DNA from: Armatimonadota bacterium
Lineage (GTDB): Bacteria > Armatimonadota > Fimbriimonadia > Fimbriimonadales > Fimbriimonadaceae
DNA: 64,000 nucleotides
Direction: 5' to 3'
Assembly (NCBI GenBank): GCA_016223145.1
Contig: JACRPN010000006.1
Coordinates: 1 to 64,000 of the forward strand
Below are positions 1 to 8,702 of this stretch, piece after piece. Numbering within the stretch: the stretch's first letter is position 1; each line of letters starts with the position of its first letter. The translations under genes were made by a program, and so were the position numbers. The notes beneath the pieces are model-generated. The model ran no database searches. It saw only the letters and a list, made by a program, of their open reading frames with translations, and was not told the origin of the DNA.

Positions 1-219
1 GGACGAGGACCATAGCCGCAGGTTCCGTGCCTGCGCTAAGGGGACAAAAGGGCAGAGGGACGAGGACCGTAACCGCAGGTTCCGTGCCTGCGACGAAGCT
101 GCGGGACAAAGGGACAAAGGGACAAAGGGACGGGGACCGTAACCGCAGGTTCCGTGCCTGCGCTAAGGGGACAAAGGGGCAGAGGGACGAGGACCGTAGC
201 CGCAGGTTCCGTGCCTGCG
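1..219. repeat. Imperfect tandem repeats of about 35 bp
   Basis: Four copies of a unit containing CCGCAGGTTCCGTGCCTGCG begin near 1, 61, 131 and 188. They are separated by purine-rich linkers built from GGGACAAA-like heptamers. The unit contains a small palindrome (CGCAGG..CCTGCG). Spacing is irregular (about 57-70 bp) and the array may extend left of the window. I see no protein-coding gene here. Confidence 0.75.
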
Positions 220-269
220 ACAAAGCCGCCCGAAACCCATGTGCCCAGCATGGACAAGGTGGAAACTGG

Positions 270-342
270 CGCGCTCGAGAGGACTCGAACCTCCGACCTA
301 CAGGTCCGCAACCTGTTGCTCTATCCACTGAGCTACGAGCGC
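270..342 (-). tRNA. tRNA-Arg (anticodon GCG)
   Basis: A full cloverleaf reads on the minus strand: acceptor GCGCTCG pairs with CGAGCGC, D-stem GCTC/GAGC, anticodon stem ACAGG/CCTGT around loop TTGCGGA, a five-base variable loop and T-stem GGAGG/CCTCT around TTCGAGT. The discriminator is G and no CCA is encoded. The loop gives anticodon GCG, reading CGC and CGU. Most bacteria instead read these with an A34 (inosine) tRNA-Arg(ACG), so the identity deserves notice. Confidence 0.93.
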
Positions 343-540
343 GCGGGAAGGGTCGTATTATACCGGACGCGGTTGGGGGCGATGAGTCGGGGAGGGGAGA
401 GTGGGTGAGGGGATGAGGAGATCAAGGGATGGATGTTCCCGACTCATCATCCCCTAATCCCATCATCCCATCACTCCGGCTCTCATCACCGTCTCACCGA
501 CTCATACCCTCCCGGTCTCGCCGTCTAGGCCCCTCACGCC
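343..540. other. Intergenic, low-complexity sequence
   Basis: No gene seen. The stretch is GGTGAG/GATGAG-rich and then CATC/CACT-rich. It resembles the GGTGAGACGGTGAAAC-like low-complexity run near 14160-14225 and may belong to the same class of degenerate intergenic repeat. Confidence 0.4.
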
Positions 541-924
541 CTAGGGTCGCCAGACCTTTGGAGGTACGCCGATCTTGCTTTCTCCAAGCTCGTTCTCGAG
601 CCTCTCGATGGCCTGCTCGATCATCTTGTCGCTGGGCCTCAGATTGTGCACGTCGCGCGCCACATTCAGAGCTTCCCGCGCGCGCCCAAGCTTGTCCAGG
701 CACTGGAACAGCTTGCGCCCCGCCTCCCAATAGTGGGGCTCCAAGGCGACGGCGCGCTGAAACTGGTCGGCCGCGCGCTCAAAGAGGTGGTTTCGTTCGT
801 AACAGAGCCCGAGGTAGGCGTGTCCCTGAGGGTTCTCGGGGTGGTTGAAAGTGAAGCTGACGAGGGCCGTCTCGGCCTCGTCCCATTTGCCCTGTTCCAT
901 CAGGGCTTCGATATCGCTGATCAT
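541..924 (-). CDS. Small TPR-repeat protein
   Basis: This 127-residue soluble protein is built almost entirely of helix-turn-helix TPR units, for example around residues 34-66 (AYLGLCYERNHLFERAADQF, then A..LEP) and 68-98. There is no signal peptide or membrane segment. The ATG at 924 is preceded by an AGGA-type ribosome site. Its first 20 residues (MISDIEALMEQGKWDEAE) closely match those of the next gene at 1064-1495, so the two are probably diverged tandem paralogues. TPR proteins are scaffolds for protein-protein contacts; the partner is unknown. It lies on the strand opposite flhA. Confidence 0.8.
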   Translation of the reverse strand: MISDIEALMEQGKWDEAETALVSFTFNHPENPQGHAYLGLCYERNHLFERAADQFQRAVALEPHYWEAGRKLFQCLDKLGRAREALNVARDVHNLRPSDKMIEQAIERLENELGESKIGVPPKVWRP

Positions 925-1063
925 TTCCGTCCTCCGTCCGACAAAGCGCCGGACTTTCGGCTATCGCCGCCATCAGGGAGGACTTCCCGCCCGTGAAGGC
1001 GGTCTATCCACATTGTACTCGCGAATACGCCGTTTCAAGCAGGGCTAAGGACCCTTTCCTGTC

Positions 1064-1495
1064 CTATTCGTCATCTTCAGGGCCTTTGAGATCGATCATC
1101 CACCAGCTTTGTTTCAGGGATACCTGCCAACCTTCCAAGTCGCGCTCAGGGACTTGGCGCCTTAACCCGCGCACCAGCCCCAGAATCTCCTGATCGCTGG
1201 GCCGCTCTTTGGAGACTTGCTCGGCTGCCTCCAGGGCCTCTTCGTATCGGCCCTGGCAATCCAGGCTCCTGGCCAGCGCGGCCCCAGCCTGCCAGAACCG
1301 GGGGTCGAGCGCGAACGCCCGGCCAAAGCTCTCGGAAGCCTCTGCCATTCGCCCCTGGTGCGCCAGGCAGATCCCGTGCAGATAGTGCGCTCGAGGGATA
1401 GCGGGCTGAGCCTGCACGAGCCGTTCCGCGGCTAGGCCGGCCTCTTCCCAGAGGCCGCTTGCGATGAGCGCTTCGATGTCCGCGATCTTCGACAT
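1064..1495 (-). CDS. Small TPR-repeat protein, paralogue of the 541-924 gene
   Basis: 143 residues when started at the internal ATG at 1495. A longer reading from 1588 exists, but 1495 has an AAGGTGG ribosome site and aligns with the start of the paralogue downstream (MSKIADIEALIASGLWEEAG against MISDIEALMEQGKWDEAE). It contains about three TPR units, such as the one at residues 36-68 with ARAHYLHGICLAHQG-like spacing. No export signal is visible. The gene is divergent from flhA, with about 170 bp between the starts. Function is unknown beyond probable protein-protein interaction. Confidence 0.8.
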   Translation of the reverse strand: MSKIADIEALIASGLWEEAGLAAERLVQAQPAIPRAHYLHGICLAHQGRMAEASESFGRAFALDPRFWQAGAALARSLDCQGRYEEALEAAEQVSKERPSDQEILGLVRGLRRQVPERDLEGWQVSLKQSWWMIDLKGPEDDE

Positions 1496-1664
1496 GAGCC
1501 ACCTTAGATTCTGCCTGAACTCGGGGAGCTCTGTCCGGGCCAGATTCAGCCAAGAAGGAAACTTGCCTTGGCCGATGGCCTGGCTCAAACTGGCTCCACC
1601 GACCTTCAGAACCCGGCAACTTTGCCGACACTACCAATAAGGCCCAACTGCGGCTCAGCAGACC

Positions 1665-3743
1665 ATGAACAGCGTCCAGAGGCTCCTTAAGCACACCGAC
1701 CTCCTCCTGGGTGTGGGGCTCGTCATGGTCGTGGGCATGCTCATCCTGCCGCTGCCCCACTGGGGGCTCGATTTCGGCCTCGTCATCGCGCTTGCCTCTG
1801 CGGTGATGATCCTCTTGTCAGCGGTGAACGTCACCGACCCCTTGCAGTTCAGCGTGTTCCCGAGCCTGCTGCTCATCACGACGCTCTTCCGGCTGGCCCT
1901 GAGCATCGCCGCGACCAAACTCATTCTGGGAACCGGGCAGGCCGGACAGGTCATCGAGACCTTTGGCAACTTCGTCATGGGCGGCGACTTCGTGGTCGGG
2001 TTCGTCGCGTTCCTGATCTTGGTCATCGTCCAGTTCGTGGTTATCACAAACGGCGCAGGCCGCGTCTCCGAGGTCGTCGCCAGGTTTACCTTGGACGCCA
2101 TGCCCGGCAAGCAGATGGCCATCGACGCCGATCTTGCCGCCGGTCTCATCGACGAGCAGGAAGCTAAGGCCCGGCGTAAGCAGATCAAGCAGGAAGCCGA
2201 CTTCTATGGCGCGATGGACGGCGCCTCCAAGTTTGTCAAGGGTGATGCGATCGCGGCTGTGCTCATCATTGTGGTGAACATCATCGGCGGGTTCGCTGTG
2301 GGGTTCATGCGCGGGCAGGGCGACGCGATGACGATCCTGAAGACCTACGCGGTTCTATCGGTTGGCGAGGGCCTGGTTTCGCAGCTTCCGGCACTGCTTA
2401 TCAGCACGGCGAGCGGCTTGATGGTCACCCGCGCCGGACAAGAGCGCAGCATGGGAGTCGAGGTTGCCGGACAGCTCCTGGGGCAACCCAAGGCACTCGG
2501 ATTCTCAGCTGGAGCGCTTGCGGCCATGGCCCTGGTGCCCGGGTTCCCCGCGACGATCTTCTTGACCATTTCAGGCGTGCTCTTTGCGCTGTACCAGTTC
2601 ATGAAGGCGAACCCGAACGCGCTGGCCCCAGCCTCCGAAGTCATGAGAGCAGAAGCGGCGGTAAAGGCGGCTGCCAAGGAGGCAGCGCCCTCCGGCCCAG
2701 AGGCGGTGATGGCGCTGCTGACCGTTGATCCGCTTGAAATCGAGATCGGATACGGCCTGACAAAGCTGGCCGACACCCGCGTCGGGGGCGATCTTCCGGA
2801 GCGTGTGAGCGCCACTCGACGTCAGTTGGCTTCTGAGATGGGCTTCGTCATGCCGACGGTGCGCATCCGCGACAGCATCCACCTCAAAGCCAACGAATAC
2901 ATCATCAAAGTGCGCGGGGAAGAGGTCGCCCGCGCGGAGCTTTATACGGATCGGGTCTTGGCGGTTGACGGCGGGGCGGTCATCTACCCTATCGCCGGCG
3001 AGCACACCAAGGACCCGGTCTTTAGCCTCGACGCCTACTGGATCGATTCGGCCCAATCGGAGCAGGCCGAGCGTGGGGGCTACACGGTCATCGAGCCGAG
3101 CGCCGTGCTCTCGACCCACCTGTGCGAGGTCGCCAAGACGCATGCCGCAGAGCTGCTCACACGCCAAGACGTCCAGGTCCTGCTCGACAACGCCAAACTA
3201 ACAAACGAGGCCGCGGTCAGCGAGCTGGTGCCCAACGTGCTCCAGATCGGCGACATCCAGAAGGTGCTCCAGCACCTCTTGCGCGAGCGCGTACCGATCC
3301 GCGACATGGTGACGATTCTGGAGACGATGGCGGACTTTGGCACGCGGGTCAAGGACCCCGACCAGCTTGGCGAATTGGTGCGCGCAAGCGTGGGCCGCAC
3401 GATCACGCGGCAGTTCCTGGATACCAACAACCGGCTCTACTGCATCACCTTTGAACCGGCTCTGGAGCGGGAGCTCGCCGAGAAGGTGCACGTGACCAAC
3501 TTCGGGTCCTCGCTGGTTCTCGACCCCGACATGCAGCGCCAAGTCATCGACGGAATCCAGTCAGAGTCCGATCGCGCGGTGGCAAAGGGGCTTCAGCCGG
3601 TCCTGATCTGTGGCGCACAGTTACGGCTACCGATGCGGCGGCTCTTGGAGAAACATGTGTCCAACGTGCCCGTGATCAGTTACAACGAGGTTTCGGCCAA
3701 AGCGGAGGTCGAATTCGTCGGCCAGGTGCGGGCGGCGGCTTGA
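1665..3743 (+). CDS. flhA: Flagellar export apparatus protein FlhA
   Basis: 692 residues, the normal length for FlhA, the inner-membrane gate of the flagellar type III export apparatus. The N-terminal half (about 15-315) has the multiple membrane segments of the family. The cytoplasmic FHIPEP-family loop is at about 139-165 (ARFTLDAMPGKQMAIDAD), followed by EADFYGAMDGASKFVKGDA. Residues about 345-692 are the soluble substrate-binding domain. The EADFYGAMDGASKFV segment favours FlhA over the virulence homologue SctV. No other flagellar gene lies in the window, and the ribosome site before ATG 1665 is poor. The gene appears intact. Confidence 0.93.
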   Translation: MNSVQRLLKHTDLLLGVGLVMVVGMLILPLPHWGLDFGLVIALASAVMILLSAVNVTDPLQFSVFPSLLLITTLFRLALSIAATKLILGTGQAGQVIETFGNFVMGGDFVVGFVAFLILVIVQFVVITNGAGRVSEVVARFTLDAMPGKQMAIDADLAAGLIDEQEAKARRKQIKQEADFYGAMDGASKFVKGDAIAAVLIIVVNIIGGFAVGFMRGQGDAMTILKTYAVLSVGEGLVSQLPALLISTASGLMVTRAGQERSMGVEVAGQLLGQPKALGFSAGALAAMALVPGFPATIFLTISGVLFALYQFMKANPNALAPASEVMRAEAAVKAAAKEAAPSGPEAVMALLTVDPLEIEIGYGLTKLADTRVGGDLPERVSATRRQLASEMGFVMPTVRIRDSIHLKANEYIIKVRGEEVARAELYTDRVLAVDGGAVIYPIAGEHTKDPVFSLDAYWIDSAQSEQAERGGYTVIEPSAVLSTHLCEVAKTHAAELLTRQDVQVLLDNAKLTNEAAVSELVPNVLQIGDIQKVLQHLLRERVPIRDMVTILETMADFGTRVKDPDQLGELVRASVGRTITRQFLDTNNRLYCITFEPALERELAEKVHVTNFGSSLVLDPDMQRQVIDGIQSESDRAVAKGLQPVLICGAQLRLPMRRLLEKHVSNVPVISYNEVSAKAEVEFVGQVRAAA

Positions 3744-3801
3744 GACTCTGCAGCCGCAAATGGCTTTCCGGAAAGGCCACCGATCATAATCTCGCGAAGC
3801 A

Positions 3802-5391
3802 ATGGCGCTGACTTTTGACATGGACGTCCTTCCTGGCGGAGCCTTCCTCTATAGACCTCCTGAGAAGATCTTCACGGTCGAGGATTTCTCCTCCGACGAT
3901 CGCCTGATGATCGAGACGGCGGAGCAGTTCAGCCGCAAAGAGGTGCTGTCGGCGGTCGACCGGCTGCAGGTGCAGGAAGAGGGCCTAATGCCCTCGCTCA
4001 TCCGTCAGGCCGGCGAACTGGGCCTTCTCGGTACAAATGCGCCCGAGAAGTATGGTGGCCTGGGTCTTGGCAAAAACCTCAGCGCCAGGATTTTGGAGTT
4101 TCTGAGTCTGGACGCTTCGTTCAGCGTTACCGCCGGCGTGACCAGCGGAATCGGCGTGTTTGGACTCTCATGGTTTGGAACCGACGCACAGAAAGCCCAG
4201 TATCTGCCACCCGTCGTCTCCGGCGAGTGGTTGAGTGCCTATTGCCTGAGCGAGCCCAATAGCGGAAGCGACGCTCTGGCCGCCAGCACCCGTGCCGACG
4301 AGCGCGGAGGGAAGTGGATTCTCAACGGAACCAAGGCCTGGGTCTCGAACGCCAAGTGGGCGAACCTGTTCTTGGTGATGGCGAAGATTGACGGCGAACG
4401 GTTTAGCGCGTTCCTCGTGGAGCGCAACTTTCCCGGTGTTCACATCGAAAGGGAAGAGCTCAAGATGGGACTGAAGGGCTCTTCGACGGCCAGGGTCACT
4501 CTCGACAACGCCGAGGTTCCGATCGAGAGTTTGCTCTATGAACCTGGACAGGGGCATCGGGTCGCCCTCAACGCTTTGAACCTGGGCCGATTCAAGCTCT
4601 CCGCGATGTCGCTTGGGCCCGCGCGACAGGCCATGCGCGAGGCGGCGGCCTATGCCCTGGATCGGAAGCAGTTTGGCAGCCCGATTTCCGAGTTCGGCCT
4701 GATTCAGCAGAAGTTCGCGACGATGGCAGCGCTCTTCTACGTGGCGGAGTCCATGATCTATCGAACTGGAGCCTCGATCGACGCCGCCTTCGAGGCACAT
4801 CCCGATACTCCCGAAGGCAACCGCAAGGCCGCCGAGGAGTACGCCATCGAATGCAGCGCCTGCAAAGTTTTCGCCACCGAGGCCGAGTCGTGGATCGTGG
4901 ATGAGGCGTTCCAGGTGTTCGGCGGATATGGGTTCACTGAGGAGTTCCCGATCGCCAGGCACTACCGCGATGCGCGCGTGAGCCGCATCTACGAGGGGAC
5001 GAACGAGATCAACCGGGTGTTCATTGCTTCGCGCCTCCACAAACTGGCCGAAGGAGGGAGAGCGTCATTGGAGGCTGCTGGGGACTCGTTCATCTCCAAA
5101 CTTGCAGGCAAAGCCATGGCGCAGCCCCCTCGCGATCAGATTGCCCTTGGCGCTCAATCGGACCTCGTTCTGCTTGCTTACGCGGAGCAGTCGGCGCGCC
5201 TCAGGGCGAGGCAGTCCGGCGCTTGGGCGGAAGAGCTGTTCAAGGTGGCCGTGCCGGTCCTTAACCAGCGGGCAGCGGCGGCGTTTCAGCGGGTCACGGG
5301 AGAAGCGGTGTTGTTGCCGCAACCTGAGGTCAACGACCTTGCCGAGATTGCGGGAAGGGTCTATGAGTTTGGCGGCCCGTTGGGCACATAG
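3802..5391 (+). CDS. Acyl-CoA dehydrogenase with C-terminal extension
   Basis: FAD-dependent enzyme of fatty-acid beta-oxidation (acyl-CoA to trans-2-enoyl-CoA). Visible signatures are YCLSEPNSGSD at 147-157, KAWVSNA at about 178-184, RKQFGSPI near 288-295, and YGFTEEFPIARHYRDARVSRIYEGT, whose Glu398 is the expected catalytic base. At 529 residues it is longer than short-chain members (about 380). The extra residues after about 411 form a helical tail, as in VLCAD/ACAD9-like enzymes. Chain-length preference cannot be read from the sequence. The start at 3802 has a weak ribosome site; an ATG at 3820 is an alternative. It lies 58 bp after flhA on the same strand. Confidence 0.9.
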   Translation: MALTFDMDVLPGGAFLYRPPEKIFTVEDFSSDDRLMIETAEQFSRKEVLSAVDRLQVQEEGLMPSLIRQAGELGLLGTNAPEKYGGLGLGKNLSARILEFLSLDASFSVTAGVTSGIGVFGLSWFGTDAQKAQYLPPVVSGEWLSAYCLSEPNSGSDALAASTRADERGGKWILNGTKAWVSNAKWANLFLVMAKIDGERFSAFLVERNFPGVHIEREELKMGLKGSSTARVTLDNAEVPIESLLYEPGQGHRVALNALNLGRFKLSAMSLGPARQAMREAAAYALDRKQFGSPISEFGLIQQKFATMAALFYVAESMIYRTGASIDAAFEAHPDTPEGNRKAAEEYAIECSACKVFATEAESWIVDEAFQVFGGYGFTEEFPIARHYRDARVSRIYEGTNEINRVFIASRLHKLAEGGRASLEAAGDSFISKLAGKAMAQPPRDQIALGAQSDLVLLAYAEQSARLRARQSGAWAEELFKVAVPVLNQRAAAAFQRVTGEAVLLPQPEVNDLAEIAGRVYEFGGPLGT

Positions 5392-5489
5392 GCGAGTCTG
5401 AACGGCCGTAGGTTGGAGGACATCGGCCACAGACGTCTGCAGTGGGTGTTTCCTCGCGGCTCTAGGGTAACCGAGGGACCTTGCGGCTG

Positions 5490-6221
5490 TCACAACACCA
5501 ACTTGAAGAGCTTCTGATCGACTTCCACGTTAACCTTAAGGTCTACTTCCCAGAGGCTGGTGACGTTGAACCTCTGGCCGCCGAGGTCGAGGGTCTGCTC
5601 GATCACGTAGCGCATGAGGTCGCCCTCTTTGCCGATCAGCATCTGAAATCTTCCGGATGGGTGATCGGCGTCACCATATTCCTTCCATTGGCCCGAGATT
5701 GAGTACGCCTCGACGTCCCGGACTTTGGTCACGCCGTCCACCCTTACGGTGTACCACTGGCCGCGAAGATACTGCAGGTCTTCGGTTCGGCTGATGGCGA
5801 TATCCAGGGGCGCCGACCGATCACCGATGCCTCCAACCACCCCGGAGTAGATGTCGCGGAGGCCCAAAACCTTGCCCGAAGCCAGGTTGATCGGCTCGGC
5901 CAGGCGCTTAGAGTCTTGACCGATCACCTGCGGCGCGGGATAGGAGAAGTGCTTTCCATCGGAGGTGACCAGCCATACCTTTCTGTCGCCATAGTCCTTC
6001 TGCTGGCGGATATAGAGCTTTGCAGGGTGCTCGTACTGAATCTGGGTGGTCAGAGTCGCAGACTCAGTGGCGGTCCCCTGGCGGAGCACAATCGTGCCTT
6101 TGAGGGTCTTGGCCGAGTTGTACTTGGCGATCATCTTTGAGATCAGCTCCGATGCGCTTGGAGCGTCCTGCTGCGCCGCTCCCGCGAGCAATGCCGATGC
6201 CAAAAACAATGCTTGTATCAC
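5490..6221 (-). CDS. LolA-like secreted outer-membrane lipoprotein carrier-type protein
   Basis: 243 residues. The start is placed at GTG 6221 because it has a GGAGG site about 10 bp upstream and overlaps the upstream stop as GTGA; a longer reading from GTG 6245 lacks a ribosome site. The N-terminus is a signal peptide (IQALFLASALLAGAAQ). The mature part resembles the LolA/DUF2092 half-barrel: an early helix (ASELISKMIAKYNSAKTLKG), strands with Y..PAKLYIR, and DGKHFSYPAPQ. Such proteins carry lipoproteins or lipids across the periplasm; the cargo here is unknown. It is the last gene of a three-gene overlapping set. Confidence 0.7.
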   Translation of the reverse strand: MIQALFLASALLAGAAQQDAPSASELISKMIAKYNSAKTLKGTIVLRQGTATESATLTTQIQYEHPAKLYIRQQKDYGDRKVWLVTSDGKHFSYPAPQVIGQDSKRLAEPINLASGKVLGLRDIYSGVVGGIGDRSAPLDIAISRTEDLQYLRGQWYTVRVDGVTKVRDVEAYSISGQWKEYGDADHPSGRFQMLIGKEGDLMRYVIEQTLDLGGQRFNVTSLWEVDLKVNVEVDQKLFKLVL

Positions 6222-6793
6222 GATTCGCTTGCCTCCGAGACCCACTTTACGTCTTCGACGCCATCAACATGGTTGGCCGTTCGCGCCGCCACGAAAAGCC
6301 AGTCCGACAGCCGATTCAGAAACTGAAGAACGACCGGTCTGGCGCCTCCAGCGTTTGCGATGGCAACGACCGAGCGCTCTGCCCTGCGGCAAACGGCCCT
6401 TGCCGTGTGCAGCCGCGCCGCCAGTTCCGTGCCCCCGGGCAGGATGAAACTCCTGAGCGGCGAAAGCGCCTCAGACAGTCTGTCGATCGAGCCTTCCAAG
6501 TATTGGACGTGCGAATCGGAAAGGGTTTCATTGACGAACCTGCTTTCTTGCGGGGTCGCCAGTTCCGCGCCGATCTCGAACAAGAGGTTCTGGACCACCT
6601 GAAGGTCTTTGTTCAGCTCGGAGATCGTGCTTGCGGTTCGGCAGGCTCCGATCCAGGCATTGAGTTCATCGACGTCTCCAATGGCCTCAAGCAGGGCGCT
6701 CTGTTTGGAGATGCGCTGGCCGCCTACCAGCCCGCTCTCCCCCAAGTCGCCGGTTTTGGTGTAGATCTTTATCGGCTTCGGAGCACTAGCCAT
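6218..6793 (-). CDS. Cob(I)alamin adenosyltransferase, PduO type
   Basis: 191 residues when started at ATG 6793, which has a GAGG site 7 bp upstream. The enzyme transfers the 5'-deoxyadenosyl group of ATP to cob(I)alamin, giving adenosylcobalamin. Family marks are the ATP-binding N-terminus (KIYTKTGDLGESGLVGG), DVDELNAWIG, the R..ERSVV signature in ARAVCRRAERSVVAI, and LNRLSDWLFVAAR near the C-terminus. It overlaps the upstream glycosyltransferase gene by 25 bp and the LolA-like gene by 4 bp, so translation is probably coupled, although the three functions are not obviously related. Confidence 0.92.
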   Translation of the reverse strand: MASAPKPIKIYTKTGDLGESGLVGGQRISKQSALLEAIGDVDELNAWIGACRTASTISELNKDLQVVQNLLFEIGAELATPQESRFVNETLSDSHVQYLEGSIDRLSEALSPLRSFILPGGTELAARLHTARAVCRRAERSVVAIANAGGARPVVLQFLNRLSDWLFVAARTANHVDGVEDVKWVSEASES

Positions 6794-7521
6794 GCAAACC
6801 TCGGGAGGGCAAGAGCCTTGCGCCATTTTCGCGGGTTCATCACCGTTCGCCAGAGCCATTCCAGCGAGAGCTTCTGAATGAGCTTCGGCGCTCGGCGCGT
6901 TTTGCCGCTGAAGACGTCGAAGGAACCGCCTACGCCGATGGCGACTGGCGCGCCGATGATCGGAATGGTGCGCTTAATGAACTTCTCCTGGCGCGGGATC
7001 CCCATAGCAACGAAAAGCACGTCGGGTTTGAACTCGGCAACTTCAGCTGCGACGATGTCGTCGCTGTCACCGGGAAAATAGCCGTGACGGGTGCCCACGA
7101 TGTTGCATCCCGGATACTTCAGGCGGAGCTTTTCGGCCGCCATTTCGGCGACGCCAGGCTCCGCGCCAAGGAAATAGAGCCTCCAGCCTTTGTCGGCGCT
7201 CTTGGCGCAAATCCGATCCAGGAGGTCGACGCCGCTCACGCGTTCGGGAAGCACCTTGCCCTTTCGCCTTGCCGCCCAGAGGATTCCAATGCTGTCCGGG
7301 GTCACCAGATCGGCGCCTTCCAAGATGCTCCTGAATTCCGGATCGGTCTGAGCCTGAACGATGCCGCTGGAGTCGGCGGTGACCACCATTTGGGGCTGCT
7401 TCGACGCGACGAAACCGGCAATGCGCTCCATGGCCTGCTCCATCGACACTCGATCGACGGGCATGCCCAGAATCTCGACGGTCTCTCGAACCTGCCCCGT
7501 AGCCTGTGTTTGAACGGCCAT
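6769..7521 (-). CDS. WecG/TagA/CpsF-family (GT26) glycosyltransferase
   Basis: 250 residues from ATG 7521; a longer reading from 7593 adds a non-conserved basic tail. Members add a sugar (for example ManNAcA or ManNAc) to a polyprenyl-linked intermediate in surface polysaccharide or teichoic-acid synthesis. Recognisable segments are ILGMPVDRVSMEQAMERI, VTPDSIGILWAAR, FLGAEPGVAEMAAEKLRLKYPG, FVAMGIPRQEKFI and the C-terminal GVGGSFDVFSGKTRRAP. There is no clear membrane segment. It is the first gene of the overlapping minus-strand set with the cobalamin adenosyltransferase and LolA-like genes. Confidence 0.9.
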   Translation of the reverse strand: MAVQTQATGQVRETVEILGMPVDRVSMEQAMERIAGFVASKQPQMVVTADSSGIVQAQTDPEFRSILEGADLVTPDSIGILWAARRKGKVLPERVSGVDLLDRICAKSADKGWRLYFLGAEPGVAEMAAEKLRLKYPGCNIVGTRHGYFPGDSDDIVAAEVAEFKPDVLFVAMGIPRQEKFIKRTIPIIGAPVAIGVGGSFDVFSGKTRRAPKLIQKLSLEWLWRTVMNPRKWRKALALPRFAWLVLRSR

Positions 7522-7738
7522 CTTGCGCGCCAAAGTGTACCTACATGGCCCCGCCCCCGCACGCCTTTTGACTGCCGCTGACGAGCCCAGCAAAAATGAC
7601 GTTTGATGCTAGCGACAGAGATCGCCAAGATAAGCCAAACTTCATGGAATCCACGGGTGTCGAAGCGTCAGAGGAGGGCTTTTGCCGTGCACAGCGCAAT
7701 AAAGGCATCACGTGGTGGCCAACGGAGGTCATTGAAAC

Positions 7739-8572
7739 GTGAAAAAAGCCTTTACCCTGATCGAGCTGCTTGTCGTGATAGCCATCATCGCGATCCTTGC
7801 AGCGATTCTCTTCCCTGTGTTCGCCCAGGCCAAAGAGGCCGCGAAGAAGGCTACTTGCATCAGCAACCAGAAGCAGTGCGCCATCAGCACCATCCTGTAC
7901 GCCTCGGATTACGACGACTATTTCCCGATGAGCGCCTACATCCTGGCGCCTCTGCCGCCCGATCCTCGGCTCCGCGTGTTCTCGGTCTATGATGCCGTCG
8001 AGCCCTACATGAAGAACAACGGCGTCTTCAACTGCGCGAGCTATTCGCCGGGCATCGACTGGAAAAATCGGGTCGAGACCGCTCCCCCACTTCCCGGCGC
8101 CCTGACGACGGCAGGGTCCTTCCAATATGCCGGCTACGTGCCAAACCTCGGGGTCTTTGGAGAGAGCTTCTGCGCGCTGCCCATCGCCTCCTTGCGGGTC
8201 TACACGCCTACGACGACCGTCACCGCGATGCCCATCCCGGCGGAGACCATCATGTTCTTCGACGGCTACATGCGCAAGGCCGCACGGCTGAACTACTACA
8301 ACTTCCCGGGCATGGCACGCCATGCGGAGGGCCTCGTGGTGAACTTCACCGACGGGCACGCCAAGTGGTACAAGTACTCCGGCATCCCGACAGGTGGCTC
8401 GACGGCGGGCGTCGCGACCGCGCTTCGGCCAACCTACTACTCGTGGAACACCGGCCCGCTCCTGAAGAACGAGGCCGATCTTGAGATGTGGCCGGCGAAC
8501 ACGGTCTATAACGACCTTCACGGCATTCCGGGAACGGCCATCACCGACTCGGAAGACTACGCCTGTCCGTAA
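7739..8572 (+). CDS. DUF1559-type pseudopilin (prepilin cleavage signal)
   Basis: 277 residues starting at GTG 7739, with a GGAGG site at about 7725. The N-terminus ([20 protein letters not shown]) is a class III prepilin signal, cut before Phe5 by a prepilin peptidase; the helix then anchors the protein in an inner-membrane or pseudopilus fibre. The rest is the DUF1559-like extracytoplasmic domain with the late H-x-DG motif ([17 protein letters not shown]). Such orphan pseudopilins are abundant in Armatimonadota and Planctomycetes; their role is unknown. A strong hairpin terminator follows. The gene stands alone and is not in a secretion operon. Confidence 0.9.
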   Translation: MKKAFTLIELLVVIAIIAILAAILFPVFAQAKEAAKKATCISNQKQCAISTILYASDYDDYFPMSAYILAPLPPDPRLRVFSVYDAVEPYMKNNGVFNCASYSPGIDWKNRVETAPPLPGALTTAGSFQYAGYVPNLGVFGESFCALPIASLRVYTPTTTVTAMPIPAETIMFFDGYMRKAARLNYYNFPGMARHAEGLVVNFTDGHAKWYKYSGIPTGGSTAGVATALRPTYYSWNTGPLLKNEADLEMWPANTVYNDLHGIPGTAITDSEDYACP

Positions 8573-8588
8573 GGGTCGTAAGTCCTGA

Positions 8589-8622
8589 CGAGCCGCGCCC
8601 GCTGCACAGCGGGCGCGGCTCG
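8589..8622 (+). terminator. Rho-independent-like terminator after the pseudopilin gene
   Basis: A perfect 14-bp GC-rich stem (8589-8602 with 8609-8622, core GAGCCGCGCCCGC) closes a 6-base loop TGCACA and is followed by the T-rich TTGGTTTCTTGG. It starts 17 bp after the pseudopilin stop codon. Confidence 0.8.
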
Positions 8623-8662
8623 TTGGTTTCTTGGTTGGCGATGCTGGGACCGCGTCTGCCCG

Positions 8663-8668
8663 TATAAT
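8663..8668 (+). promoter_or_regulatory. Possible -10 box (TATAAT) for the DsbD-N-like/kdsA operon
   Basis: A consensus TATAAT lies 35 bp before the ATG at 8703 and just after the terminator of the previous gene. No convincing -35 is visible at 17 bp spacing; TTGGCG at 8635-8640 is too far at 22 bp. Tentative. Confidence 0.4.
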
Positions 8669-8702
8669 AGATGTGCCCGCCTGGCGCGGACGGAGAACGC
8701 TC

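Noticed and set aside
1-219. Possible CRISPR array
   Set aside because: Repeat spacing is irregular, the linkers are related purine-rich heptamers rather than unique spacers, and no cas genes are near.
1665-3743. Type III secretion SctV instead of FlhA
   Set aside because: The EADFYGAMDGASKFV segment is flagellar-type and no injectisome genes are nearby.
4168-5040. 290-residue minus-strand open frame
   Set aside because: Antisense to the acyl-CoA dehydrogenase, whose catalytic motifs are intact.
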